Positions 1-5,684 of a stretch of DNA of 7,394 nucleotides are shown here, piece after piece. This DNA comes from Fen-1258 sp041658245 (GTDB lineage Bacteria > Bacteroidota > Ignavibacteria > Ignavibacteriales > Melioribacteraceae). The stretch covers positions 1 through 7,394 of the forward strand of contig JBBAAM010000093.1 in assembly GCA_041658245.1 (NCBI GenBank), read 5' to 3'. The first letter of the stretch is position 1. Each line of letters begins with the position of its first letter. The notes under the pieces were generated by a model. That model saw nothing but the letters and a program-made list of their open reading frames with translations. It made no database searches and had not been told where the DNA came from. The translations under genes and the position numbers were made by a program.

Positions 1-1
1 C

Positions 2-307
2 TTTTTAGCGTACGATCTGGTTGGTAGTAAAGTAAGTAATTCGGGATATAGTTCTTCTTCATTTGCAACGGCATCACACGGACATACATATTTAGATGCG
101 ACAAGCAGCATCCAAACACAGTTGGACGCAAAAGCTCCATTGGCATCACCAACTTTTACCGGAACTGTAACTGCACCATATTTTATACCAACAACTAATT
201 ATAAATCAGTTGATGGGACTGTGGGAGCAACAGGTTCATTTACGACTGTTGATGGGAAAACGGTTACTGTGAAAAATGGTCTCGTAACACTTATAGCGGT
301 TAATTAA
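2..307 (+). CDS. Phage tail-fibre-type protein, C-terminal fragment (5' end outside window)
   Basis: The frame is open from the left edge to a TAA at 305-307, so this is the last ~101 residues of a longer protein. It contains the segment LDAKAPLASPTFTGTVTAP, a repeat motif very common in phage tail-fibre and receptor-binding proteins. It is preceded by SHGHTYLDATSSIQTQ, a linker also usual in such fibres. The end (TTVDGKTVTVKNGLVTLI) is a short beta-rich tail seen at the ends of phage virion proteins. A TTG at 122 could be taken as a start, but the upstream codons are equally fibre-like, so the gene clearly continues leftwards. It is the first member of the plus-strand late block; the next gene starts 12 bp later with its own SD. 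The fibre class is well supported, but the receptor and exact position in the virion cannot be read. Confidence 0.8.
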   Translation, partial: FLAYDLVGSKVSNSGYSSSSFATASHGHTYLDATSSIQTQLDAKAPLASPTFTGTVTAPYFIPTTNYKSVDGTVGATGSFTTVDGKTVTVKNGLVTLIAVN

Positions 308-319
308 AAAAGGAGATAT

Positions 320-535
320 ATGAAAACAATAACATTTATAATTTTATTCACGGTCTTAGGTTTTGCACAAGAAAAAACAGACAGTTTAAAACAAGTGGAA
401 ATTGTTAATGAGTATCGAACGTATGAAAAAGCAATTGCAAGTTTAGACAGTACGAAAATTAAATATACGGGTGTGTTAGAATATCTTTCTAAACAGTACC
501 AGGCAATTGAAGACAAGAAAAAGAAAAAACAATAA
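320..535 (+). CDS. Small secreted protein (71 aa), function unknown
   Basis: The ATG at 320 is preceded by a good SD (AAGGAG, about 310-315). The N-terminus MKTITFIILFTVLGFAQ is a typical Sec signal peptide with probable cleavage before Gln17, as is usual in Bacteroidota-type exported proteins. There is no cysteine, so it is not a lipoprotein. The mature part is about 55 residues, charged and probably helical, and ends in a lysine-rich tail (KKKKKQ). Its TAA overlaps the SD of the following fibre gene, which suggests translational coupling. I do not recognise a family. It could be a small accessory, chaperone or periplasmic partner of the exported fibre encoded next, but that rests only on adjacency and the shared type of signal peptide. 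Confidence 0.7.
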   Translation: MKTITFIILFTVLGFAQEKTDSLKQVEIVNEYRTYEKAIASLDSTKIKYTGVLEYLSKQYQAIEDKKKKKQ

Positions 536-545
536 GGAGAACAAA

Positions 546-2144
546 ATGAAAAAATTAATTTTAGCATTTTTGCTAATAACCGGTTTCGGTTTCGGGCAAA
601 GCCTAACGGGAGTTGCCCCAAGCGCAAGTTACAAAGATTTGTTGCATATTTCAAACGCCAATCTTGGATTAGATGGAACGCTAAGAACCGTTTATGATGG
701 GTTGGGCAATGCAAGCGGGCTGAAATTATCTCTCAACGGTATTTCAGCTGGTGGATTTACAAATCTTAGCGGTAGCACGAAAATATACAATACTACTGCT
801 GGGAACGCAGTACATCTTAGAACTGCGGCTGGAGATACAACCTTAACCGGTATGGCAAACATTTACGGTGTACTAAATATAAAAAATAGTGGCGGAAACG
901 AAACTGCTACTTTAGGCAGTGAGGCTTTGGGGAATAATTCTTTCGTCGATTCAACAATCTGGACTTTTGGAAATGGATGGCGAACATCTACAACTGCGGG
1001 AAGTGTAACACATGTTGTTGATAGCACAGCGACTTTAACGCAAGCGATAAATGTAACAAACGGTACGGTTTACCAAATTGCTGTTACGATTGCTAATAGG
1101 ACTGTCGGCAGTATTACTTACCAATTAGGTAGTTTAGATATTGCTTATTCTGGCGTTACTGCAACGCAAACAAAAACTTATACTGCAACCGCAACAACGG
1201 TATTAACATTTACCGTAACACCTACTGCAACTTTTGATGGAGCATTTACGGAGATAAGCATTAAACCAATTACACTTGGTTCGGTTACTGCAAACGCAAA
1301 TTTCTATAATGCTGCCGGGACATTAAGTGCCGAATTACGGACAAATACATCATTATCAAATCATTTTTTTGGATTAGGTAGCGGTTCTTCAAATACCACC
1401 GGCAGCTACAATAGTTTTCTGGGGACGAGCGCCGGTTATTCAAATACCACCGGCAGCTACAATAGTTTTCTGGGGACGAGCGCCGGTTATTCAAATACCA
1501 CCGGCAGCTACAATAGTTTTCTGGGGGCGAACGCCGGTTATTCAAATACCATCGGCTACTACAATAGTTTTCTGGGGATGGAAGCCGGTTATTCAAATAC
1601 CACCGGCAGCTACAATAGTTTTCTGGGGACGAGCGCCGGTTATTCAAATACCACCGGCTACTACAATAGTTTTCTGGGGATGGAAGCCGGTAGATTTATT
1701 GCCGGTGGTATTGGAGCAAATGCAACTGGTTCTACATCTATATTTATAGGGCAAATAACTAAAGCACTTGCAGATGGACAAACAAACCAAATTGTGATTG
1801 GAGATACCGTAACCGGGAAGGGAAGTAATACAGTAGTTTTAGGGAACGCTTTAACAACCGATGTTTATTTAAGTTCAGACAGCGGTGCAACGGTACATGC
1901 TGGCGTATTTGCCGGAACTTCTTTAACGAGAGGGTCTGATGCTTTTGTTACAACCGCAACAAGTGATACCGTAACGATAAGTACCGCTGCTGTCACTGAT
2001 TATTATGTTATTACTTTAACCGGCACTGCTGCACCGGCGGCGACAGATGCGGTCAATTTACAAAAAACTGCGACCGGATTTATCCTCTGGCGTGGAGCAG
2101 CGGGGACAAGTGGATTAACTTATAATTGGTTCAGAAGTAAGTAA
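546..2144 (+). CDS. Exported fibre/adhesin-like protein with six 17-residue tandem repeats (532 aa)
   Basis: The start at ATG 546 is chosen over an upstream in-frame TTG at 507 because AAGGAG at 534-539 lies 6 nt before it and a clean signal peptide begins there (MKKLILAFLLITGFGFG, cleavage before Q18). Residues ~132-243 resemble the beta-sandwich, carbohydrate-binding-like domain common in phage tail proteins: W..GNGW near the start, LTQAINVTNGTVYQI, and a closing TFDGAFTEISIKP. Residues 281-382 are six repeats of the type YSNTTGSYNSFLGTSAG, known from bacterial and viral tail-fibre-domain proteins. Next comes a beta-rich neck (TNQIVIGDTVTGKGSNTVVLGN) and a C-terminal domain ending in WFRSK. 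No S74 self-cleaving chaperone domain is seen. Its stop overlaps the next start (TAATG). A signal peptide is odd for a virion protein assembled in the cytoplasm, so it may be a phage-encoded surface adhesin instead. Confidence 0.85.
   Translation: MKKLILAFLLITGFGFGQSLTGVAPSASYKDLLHISNANLGLDGTLRTVYDGLGNASGLKLSLNGISAGGFTNLSGSTKIYNTTAGNAVHLRTAAGDTTLTGMANIYGVLNIKNSGGNETATLGSEALGNNSFVDSTIWTFGNGWRTSTTAGSVTHVVDSTATLTQAINVTNGTVYQIAVTIANRTVGSITYQLGSLDIAYSGVTATQTKTYTATATTVLTFTVTPTATFDGAFTEISIKPITLGSVTANANFYNAAGTLSAELRTNTSLSNHFFGLGSGSSNTTGSYNSFLGTSAGYSNTTGSYNSFLGTSAGYSNTTGSYNSFLGANAGYSNTIGYYNSFLGMEAGYSNTTGSYNSFLGTSAGYSNTTGYYNSFLGMEAGRFIAGGIGANATGSTSIFIGQITKALADGQTNQIVIGDTVTGKGSNTVVLGNALTTDVYLSSDSGATVHAGVFAGTSLTRGSDAFVTTATSDTVTISTAAVTDYYVITLTGTAAPAATDAVNLQKTATGFILWRGAAGTSGLTYNWFRSK
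1386..1691 (+). repeat. Six tandem 51-bp repeats inside the fibre gene
   Basis: Six in-frame units of exactly 51 bp (17 codons) start at 1386, 1437, 1488, 1539, 1590 and 1641. Units 2 and 5 are identical. Differences fall only in codon 1 (TCT/TAT), codon 5 (ACC/ATC), codon 7 (AGC/TAC), codon 14 (ACG/GCG/ATG) and codon 15 (AGC/AAC/GAA), and all of them change the amino acid. The order of types is A, A, A', B, A, B, where B carries YY and MEAG. Near-identity at DNA level indicates recent expansion or homogenisation by slippage or recombination. Confidence 0.97.
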
Positions 2145-2647
2145 TGAAATTATTCTTTTTCATATTACTTTCATCTTTTGTTTTTGGGCAAGTAGATATT
2201 TCTCGGATGAGTGAAGTAGATTTACTTGCTTTACAAAAACAGATTGAGGTAAAGTTAAATGATGTCCAAGCATATCAGTTTTCAGATTTCGCAAAAGCGA
2301 TTGGTTATAGTTTGGGAAGTGGAATTTCGTTAGGCGTATTTGAATCGAACGCCTTTGGCTATCAATATCCTAATATGAAAAGTAGTGCGGTAAAAAAATA
2401 TTTGATGTGGAATACACCAACGCCGAAAGTGTTTGGGAAGATATTTTATCCGCAAAAAGTTTCACGTGAAAGTTTGTATTTAACTTCACGGCTTGCATTA
2501 AATTCATTTAAGAAGTTTTACAAAGGCAATTTAATTTTAAGCTACATAACTTGGTTCATTTTCCATAATACAGTCGCAACCTTGTATCGGGATTTTGCAA
2601 GCGGTAAAGGTACATTTTATTCGTTTGATTTAGCATTATTATTATGA
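2144..2647 (+). CDS. Secreted protein of unknown function (167 aa)
   Basis: The ATG overlaps the stop of the fibre gene (TAATG), which points to translational re-initiation in one operon. The N-terminus MKLFFFILLSSFVFGQ is a Sec signal peptide with probable cleavage before Q16. It is followed by a short amphipathic helix (SEVDLLALQKQIEVKLNDVQ), then a glycine- and aromatic-rich part (IGYSLGSGISLGVFESNAFG). A hydrophobic stretch near residues 129-147 (LILSYITWFIFHNTVATL) could be membrane-inserted or a buried strand. I recognise no family and no catalytic motif. It lies between the fibre gene and the lysis cassette and is the third secreted protein in a row. It could help export or anchor the fibre, or belong to lysis. 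The gene call is good; the function is open. Confidence 0.7.
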   Translation: MKLFFFILLSSFVFGQVDISRMSEVDLLALQKQIEVKLNDVQAYQFSDFAKAIGYSLGSGISLGVFESNAFGYQYPNMKSSAVKKYLMWNTPTPKVFGKIFYPQKVSRESLYLTSRLALNSFKKFYKGNLILSYITWFIFHNTVATLYRDFASGKGTFYSFDLALLL

Positions 2648-2662
2648 AAGGAGAAATATGGA

Positions 2663-2905
2663 ATGACTGGAGAAAAAGTTAAAAATGGTTTTACAATCGC
2701 AGCTTGGACAGGTGGAATAATTTTTATCATTGGGACTATTTTTGCAAGTGGTTCAAACTATCAAAGACTGAATAACGTTGAAGAAAATGTTAATGATTTA
2801 AAAGACATTAAGGCAAAAGTTGAAGTACTTAATAACCTTTTACCAAGACTTGAAAAACAAATAAATGATTTACAAATAGACTTAAATAAAAGAGAGAAAT
2901 ATTAG
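2663..2905 (+). CDS. Small membrane protein with coiled coil (80 aa), lysis-associated
   Basis: The SD AAAGGAG at 2647-2653 lies 9 nt before ATG 2663. A nearer ATG at 2658 encodes only Met-Glu-stop. Residues ~9-30 (GFTIAAWTGGIIFIIGTIFASG) form one transmembrane helix. Residues ~34-78 are a coiled coil with Leu/Val/Ile in heptad positions (NNVEENVNDLKDIKAKVEVL and onward). The layout (short N-terminus, one membrane helix, long charged coiled coil) is common for small proteins beside phage holin and endolysin genes. It could be an accessory holin or inner-membrane spanin component; XhlA-type proteins have a similar composition but the opposite order. It opens the run of small genes that leads to the endolysin. 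Confidence 0.7.
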   Translation: MTGEKVKNGFTIAAWTGGIIFIIGTIFASGSNYQRLNNVEENVNDLKDIKAKVEVLNNLLPRLEKQINDLQIDLNKREKY

Positions 2906-2974
2906 ATGAAATCATCAGTTAATGAATTTGCAGATACTATAAAAGATAATCCAAAAGAGAAACAAAATGGATAA
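2906..2974 (+). CDS. Possible 22-aa ORF bridging two lysis genes
   Basis: An ATG directly follows the TAG of the preceding gene (TAGATG) and opens a 22-codon frame, MKSSVNEFADTIKDNPKEKQ plus two more residues. Its stop overlaps the next start by 8 bp. It neatly fills what would otherwise be a 61-bp gap in a tightly packed operon, and its composition is protein-like. There is no clear SD, so translation would depend on coupling. It may be a real micro-gene or only a spacer that keeps ribosomes moving. Confidence 0.3.
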   Translation: MKSSVNEFADTIKDNPKEKQNG

Positions 2975-3152
2975 AATATTCACAGCTGAATTTAAGAAAT
3001 TAATCCCTTTGCATATACAGCTTATAAATGATTTGCAAATAATATTAGATGAGAATGAAAAACAGAGACGTCATCTCAATTTATTAATGAAGAAATTATT
3101 AAAAGGTTATCAACAGTTTGAAGAAGATTTAAAAGTAATGTTAAACAAATAA
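2967..3152 (+). CDS. Small helical protein of unknown function (61 aa)
   Basis: The frame starts at ATG 2967 with a weak AAAGAGA purine tract upstream. The product is charged and almost wholly helical (HIQLINDLQIILDENEKQRR, then LLMKKLLKGYQQFEEDLKVM), with no signal peptide or membrane segment. It is probably a small coiled-coil protein. It sits between the membrane/coiled-coil protein and the holin-like gene on the same strand with 13 bp to the latter. I recognise no family; a role in timing of lysis would be a guess from location only. Confidence 0.55.
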   Translation: MDKIFTAEFKKLIPLHIQLINDLQIILDENEKQRRHLNLLMKKLLKGYQQFEEDLKVMLNK

Positions 3153-3165
3153 AAGGAAAAAAGAA

Positions 3166-3360
3166 ATGAAAAAGTTAATTGATTTTTTAAGTGGAAAGAA
3201 ATCATATTTATTACTGTTTATCGCAGTAATATTTAATCTCGGTGTTTTACAAGGTTGGTGGGCAACCGAGAATGCAACGTGGCAGAGTATAGATTCTTTT
3301 TTAGCGGCTTTATTAGGCAGTTCGTTTAGAGCCGCAATCACTAAGAGTTCGCCGCAATAA
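3166..3360 (+). CDS. Holin-like small membrane protein (64 aa)
   Basis: ATG 3166 follows an AAAGGA SD at about 3155-3160. The N-terminus MKKLIDFLSGKKSYLLLFIA, with a membrane helix at ~13-31, is followed by a Trp-rich loop (GWWATENATWQSID) and a second weakly hydrophobic helix (SFLAALLGSSFRAAITK). This pattern of a '(S)GKKSY' start, one main helix and a C-terminal '(L/A)AALLG..FRAAI' helix is what I know from small membrane proteins encoded just before endolysins in many phages, often annotated as holin-like. It ends 2 bp before the endolysin start. Holin function is inferred from size, topology and position. Confidence 0.6.
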   Translation: MKKLIDFLSGKKSYLLLFIAVIFNLGVLQGWWATENATWQSIDSFLAALLGSSFRAAITKSSPQ

Positions 3361-3362
3361 TA

Positions 3363-3905
3363 ATGACAGAACGTGCTGCTCAAATCATTTATGAGACTTT
3401 AAAGAACGAAGGTTTACTCTCTAACTACAAAGAAGATGTTGGCGGTAAAACTTTTATGGGAATTGCTTTTGCATATTACCCGGTAGATTACATAAATATT
3501 GTAAAGATATATGAACAGAATGGATATAGTGAGGCGGAAGATTATGCAATCACGTTTTACCATAAACATTTTTGGAATGAGTTGTATGATAGTATAGTAG
3601 ATACAACTTTATTGCAGAGAGTGTTTGACTTTGGCGTTAATGCCGGGATAACAACTGCAGTATCTTTATTGCAAAAAACGTTGAACAAAGTTTATAACTT
3701 TGGATTAACTGTTGATGGAGTATTTGGTGAATTAACATTAGCAAAACTCAACGCAGTAAGTAAAGAAAGTAAACTTGAAGAACTTGAATCTGTATTGCAC
3801 AATGAATATGTAATGTGTATAGCAGAATGGTATAGAAAAAGAAAATCATTTGGGAAGTTTGGGAAGGGATGGATTAACCGATCAAAAAGGATATTTAATT
3901 TATGA
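3363..3905 (+). CDS. Endolysin: GH108-type N-acetylmuramidase with C-terminal peptidoglycan-binding domain
   Basis: This 180-aa protein matches the glycoside hydrolase 108 family (formerly DUF847), which cuts the MurNAc-GlcNAc bond of peptidoglycan. The N-terminal signature is E16-G17 followed by LSNYKEDVGGKTFMGIA, aligning with the family pattern EGGY.ND..D.GG.T..GI; Glu16 is the expected catalytic acid. The second Gly of EGG is Leu here. Residues ~98-130 (LLQKTLN, then LTVDGVFGELTLAKLNA) match the family's C-terminal peptidoglycan-binding domain, and the end (FGKFGKGWINR) is also typical. There is no signal peptide, so release should need a holin; the holin-like gene lies immediately upstream. 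Its TGA overlaps the next gene's ATG (ATGA). Confidence 0.9.
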   Translation: MTERAAQIIYETLKNEGLLSNYKEDVGGKTFMGIAFAYYPVDYINIVKIYEQNGYSEAEDYAITFYHKHFWNELYDSIVDTTLLQRVFDFGVNAGITTAVSLLQKTLNKVYNFGLTVDGVFGELTLAKLNAVSKESKLEELESVLHNEYVMCIAEWYRKRKSFGKFGKGWINRSKRIFNL

Positions 3906-4438
3906 ATAAAATAACTTATCTCATTATAGGCATCGCCGCCGCATTGTTAGTAGTTGCAACGAGCTTTATTATAAATAATTCTTGGCAAGCTAAATACGCG
4001 GCTTTGCAATTAGAAAACACTCAACTTAAAAATGCACCGCCACAAATTGTAGAAAGTAAACCGGACACAATATTGTTACCGGGGGAGAAAATAATCGTTA
4101 CAAAAACGATAACTGCAACGGTAAAAGAACCTTTACAAATCGCTTATGCAGATAGCGCGCTTAATATTGTAACAGAAGATTATATCTCCAATCTCTATGC
4201 GCAATATGATTTGAAGAAAAAGCTGTTCTACTTTGATCAAAACATTGAAGTGTTCCCAAAAGAAATTACCCGGGTAAAGACCATTACAAAAACTGTAACT
4301 ATAAATAAAGAAATCGAAAAACCTAAAACATTTTTTGACCGGTTTAATATTTCGCTTTACGCCGGATTTGGATATTCAATCAAAGGAAAACAACCGGATG
4401 CAAGTATAGGTTTAGCTTTTACTTTTGCGCTGTTTTGA
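3902..4438 (+). CDS. Membrane-anchored periplasmic protein with C-terminal outer-membrane-like strands; spanin candidate (178 aa)
   Basis: The ATGA overlap with the endolysin stop shows tight coupling. Residues ~5-24 (TYLIIGIAAALLVVATSFII) are an uncleaved signal-anchor helix, followed by a short coiled coil (~28-43). A Thr/Val/Lys-rich, probably beta-structured periplasmic part follows (KIIVTKTITATVKEP; RVKTITKTVTINKEIEK). The C-terminal 32 residues look like two amphipathic strands (FNISLYAGFGYSI and ASIGLAFTFALF) around a KGKQPD turn, and the protein ends in Phe178. S168-I-G-L-A-F-T-F175 fits the beta-signal pattern of outer-membrane proteins (polar-x-G-x-x-hydrophobic-x-hydrophobic). Being last in the lysis cassette, where spanins usually lie, it may join inner and outer membranes. 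Spanin function is an inference; no lipobox is present. Confidence 0.7.
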   Translation: MNKITYLIIGIAAALLVVATSFIINNSWQAKYAALQLENTQLKNAPPQIVESKPDTILLPGEKIIVTKTITATVKEPLQIAYADSALNIVTEDYISNLYAQYDLKKKLFYFDQNIEVFPKEITRVKTITKTVTINKEIEKPKTFFDRFNISLYAGFGYSIKGKQPDASIGLAFTFALF

Positions 4439-4445
4439 AAAGTCG

Positions 4446-4467
4446 TATGGCTCAAAAAATGGCTCAA
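4446..4467 (+). repeat. Direct repeat, left copy (putative integrase arm site P)
   Basis: A 22-bp sequence containing ATGGCTCAAA at 4447-4456 and ATGGCTCAAG at 4459-4468, 12 bp apart. A second copy of the 22-mer with one mismatch lies at 4628-4649. The two copies flank the tRNA-Arg fragment, 39 bp and 82 bp away from it. Repeated short motifs on both sides of a core are the usual layout of tyrosine-integrase arm-binding sites. Confidence 0.7.
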
Positions 4468-4506
4468 GAAATTTGAATTTAGAATGAAAAGGAGGGTTTC
4501 AGAATG

Positions 4507-4545
4507 TCCGTAGTCAGATGCTCTATCCAATTAAGCTACGGGTGC
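4507..4545 (-). pseudogene. 5' half of a tRNA-Arg(ACG) gene; putative attP core
   Basis: Read on the minus strand from 4545, this is acceptor strand GCACCCG, T8-A9, a D arm (GCTTAATTGGATAGAGC with all four stem pairs, A14 and G18-G19), A26, anticodon strand TCTGA and loop CTACGGA with T33 and anticodon ACG. At tRNA position 39 the match ends: the next bases (CATTC) cannot pair with TCTGA, and no variable arm, T arm or 3' acceptor strand follows. It is therefore a half tRNA, not a functional gene. Tyrosine integrases commonly use tRNA genes as attB, with the anticodon loop as crossover region, so this is best read as the core of attP. Confidence 0.8.
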
Positions 4546-4627
4546 GGGTTGTTTTTGTAATGTTTTCGCAGTTTTTGTATTCCGCTTCTTTCCCTTTTCC
4601 CTTAAGTTCCCCTATCTCTACCTTATC

Positions 4628-4649
4628 TATGGCTCAAAATATGGCTCAA
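4628..4649 (+). repeat. Direct repeat, right copy (putative integrase arm site P')
   Basis: The second 22-bp copy contains ATGGCTCAAA at 4629-4638 and again at 4641-4650, with the same 12-bp spacing as the left copy. It overlaps the stop codon and last bases of the integrase gene (TGA at 4648-4646 on minus). That is where arm sites often lie in compact phage genomes. Confidence 0.7.
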
Positions 4650-5659
4650 ATTTTATCATCGGGTTCGTCATCTTTTAAAGCCGCATCTATGTCTTTTGTC
4701 GCTTTCCGCAAATCAATCAAGACATAATATTCTTGCGTAACTCTGCTGTCTGTATGACGCATAAAGTTTTGCAGAAATAACGGTTTCACTCCTCTATTTG
4801 CAAGATCACTGCCGCGTGTTTTGCGTAATTGGTGAATATTGTAATTGAAATTTAGCGATTCGTTCATTCTTTGCCAAATGCCTTTTATGGCGTCATAATT
4901 CTTCCAGGCGAATATGCGTCCGCTTACCGGCTTATTCATTGCAAGAAAGAACTCACGTGCATCTTGAGGAAGCGGAATTACATCTATCCGTTTCCCTTTT
5001 GTGTTATCTACATAAACAATATTATTTTCAAGATCAAATTGTTCAGTCTTTATGTTTAACGTTTCGCTTATCCGGAATGCCATTAAATAAGTGAACTTGA
5101 ACAGTTCATAATGTGTTTTATTCCGTTGTTGAAAATGGATGAATATTTCCTCAAGGTCTTCTTTGGGAATTATTTTTACGTTCGTCTTAACTCTTTTTGC
5201 TTTATCAATTATATTTTTCTCCGCAAACTTGTATTTGATAAACCAATTAAACATTACGCTGAGGTGGCGCGTGTAGTTTGCTTTTGTGTTTTGCGCAAGG
5301 TTACGGACCGTTAGCGAGTTGATGAAAAGTAAATTGTCGCGCTCTGTGTATTGGTTAAAAAATTTATCTCCGCACGCTTCAATCCATTTCCGGGTAACTA
5401 ATTTATATTGCGCGTTGCCTTTGCGTGAGAGACCGTTATTGGCAATGTAGAACGCCGAGGCATTGCTGAAGCGCTCTGTATAATTTCTTTTTGTAGTGTG
5501 AAGATTTAATTCCATCCGGGCAGTAAGTTCTTTAGCTTTTTTATGCGCGGTTACAATGTCTTTGGTATGTGCGGAGATTGTTCTTCCGCGCTTTATTTCT
5601 TTGTCGTAAAACTTGATGCGGAAAGTTTTACTGTTCTTGGGTAAGTATGCGCGCGCCAA
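4646..5659 (-). CDS. int: Tyrosine site-specific integrase (337 aa)
   Basis: The catalytic set of the lambda-integrase family is visible: Arg196 in YLMAFRISETLNI, Lys221 or Lys223 in NTKGKR, His276-x-x-Arg279 in HQLRKTRGSDLANRG, His302 in FMRHTDSRVTQEYY and nucleophile Tyr311. Residues ~1-55 form a beta-rich arm-binding domain (KTFRIKFYDKEIKRGRTISA). Residues ~60-150 are the SAM-like core-binding domain and ~160-325 the catalytic domain. Length is normal and all key residues are present, so it should be active. The start is a TTG at 5659; an in-frame stop lies two codons further upstream and no ATG is near. There is no real SD, only an A-rich leader, so expression is probably low or coupled to the gene 25 bp upstream. 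The 3' end overlaps the right arm repeat, beside the tRNA core. Confidence 0.93.
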   Translation of the reverse strand: MARAYLPKNSKTFRIKFYDKEIKRGRTISAHTKDIVTAHKKAKELTARMELNLHTTKRNYTERFSNASAFYIANNGLSRKGNAQYKLVTRKWIEACGDKFFNQYTERDNLLFINSLTVRNLAQNTKANYTRHLSVMFNWFIKYKFAEKNIIDKAKRVKTNVKIIPKEDLEEIFIHFQQRNKTHYELFKFTYLMAFRISETLNIKTEQFDLENNIVYVDNTKGKRIDVIPLPQDAREFFLAMNKPVSGRIFAWKNYDAIKGIWQRMNESLNFNYNIHQLRKTRGSDLANRGVKPLFLQNFMRHTDSRVTQEYYVLIDLRKATKDIDAALKDDEPDDKI

Positions 5660-5684
5660 CTTTTTTTAAATTAGAAATTAGGAA

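Larger units (their letters stand above)
4446..4650. other. Putative phage attachment region (attP), otherwise non-coding
   Basis: Between the last lysis gene and the integrase stop there is no convincing gene. The region holds the left arm repeat, the tRNA-Arg half as core, a pyrimidine-rich stretch on plus (about 4584-4621) and the right arm repeat. I see no clear hairpin terminator for either converging operon. Phage genes on both sides argue for an unsplit attP rather than attL or attR. The alternative is a tRNA relic left by an older integration event. Confidence 0.65.

Noticed and set aside
304..714. Minus-strand 136-codon frame
   Set aside because: It lies opposite two well-supported plus genes with SDs, and its product is a low-complexity Phe/Ser/Leu sequence typical of antisense of AT-rich DNA.
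1285..1647. Minus-strand 120-codon frame with repeated residues opposite the fibre repeats
   Set aside because: It is the antisense shadow of the 51-bp repeat array; the plus frame has the signal peptide, SD and known repeat type.
1386..1691. Variable repeat of a diversity-generating retroelement
   Set aside because: Changes are not limited to adenines, AAT codons in the units are constant, and no reverse transcriptase or template repeat is seen in the window.
1386..1691. CRISPR array
   Set aside because: The 51-bp units are head-to-tail without unique spacers and are in frame with the protein.
3141..3383. Minus-strand 80-codon frame opposite the holin-like gene
   Set aside because: The plus gene has an SD, membrane topology and operon spacing; the minus frame has no support.
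4507..4560. Complete functional tRNA gene
   Set aside because: The match to tRNA-Arg ends after the anticodon loop; no pairing 3' anticodon strand, T arm or acceptor 3' strand follows, and no 3' half was found nearby that would fit an intron-split gene.
4518..4727. Plus-strand 69-codon frame over the attachment region and the end of int
   Set aside because: It is antisense to the tRNA half and the integrase C-terminus, with no SD and a low-complexity Ser/Phe-rich product.
4871..5314. Two plus-strand frames inside the integrase gene
   Set aside because: They are shadows of a minus gene with a full set of catalytic residues.
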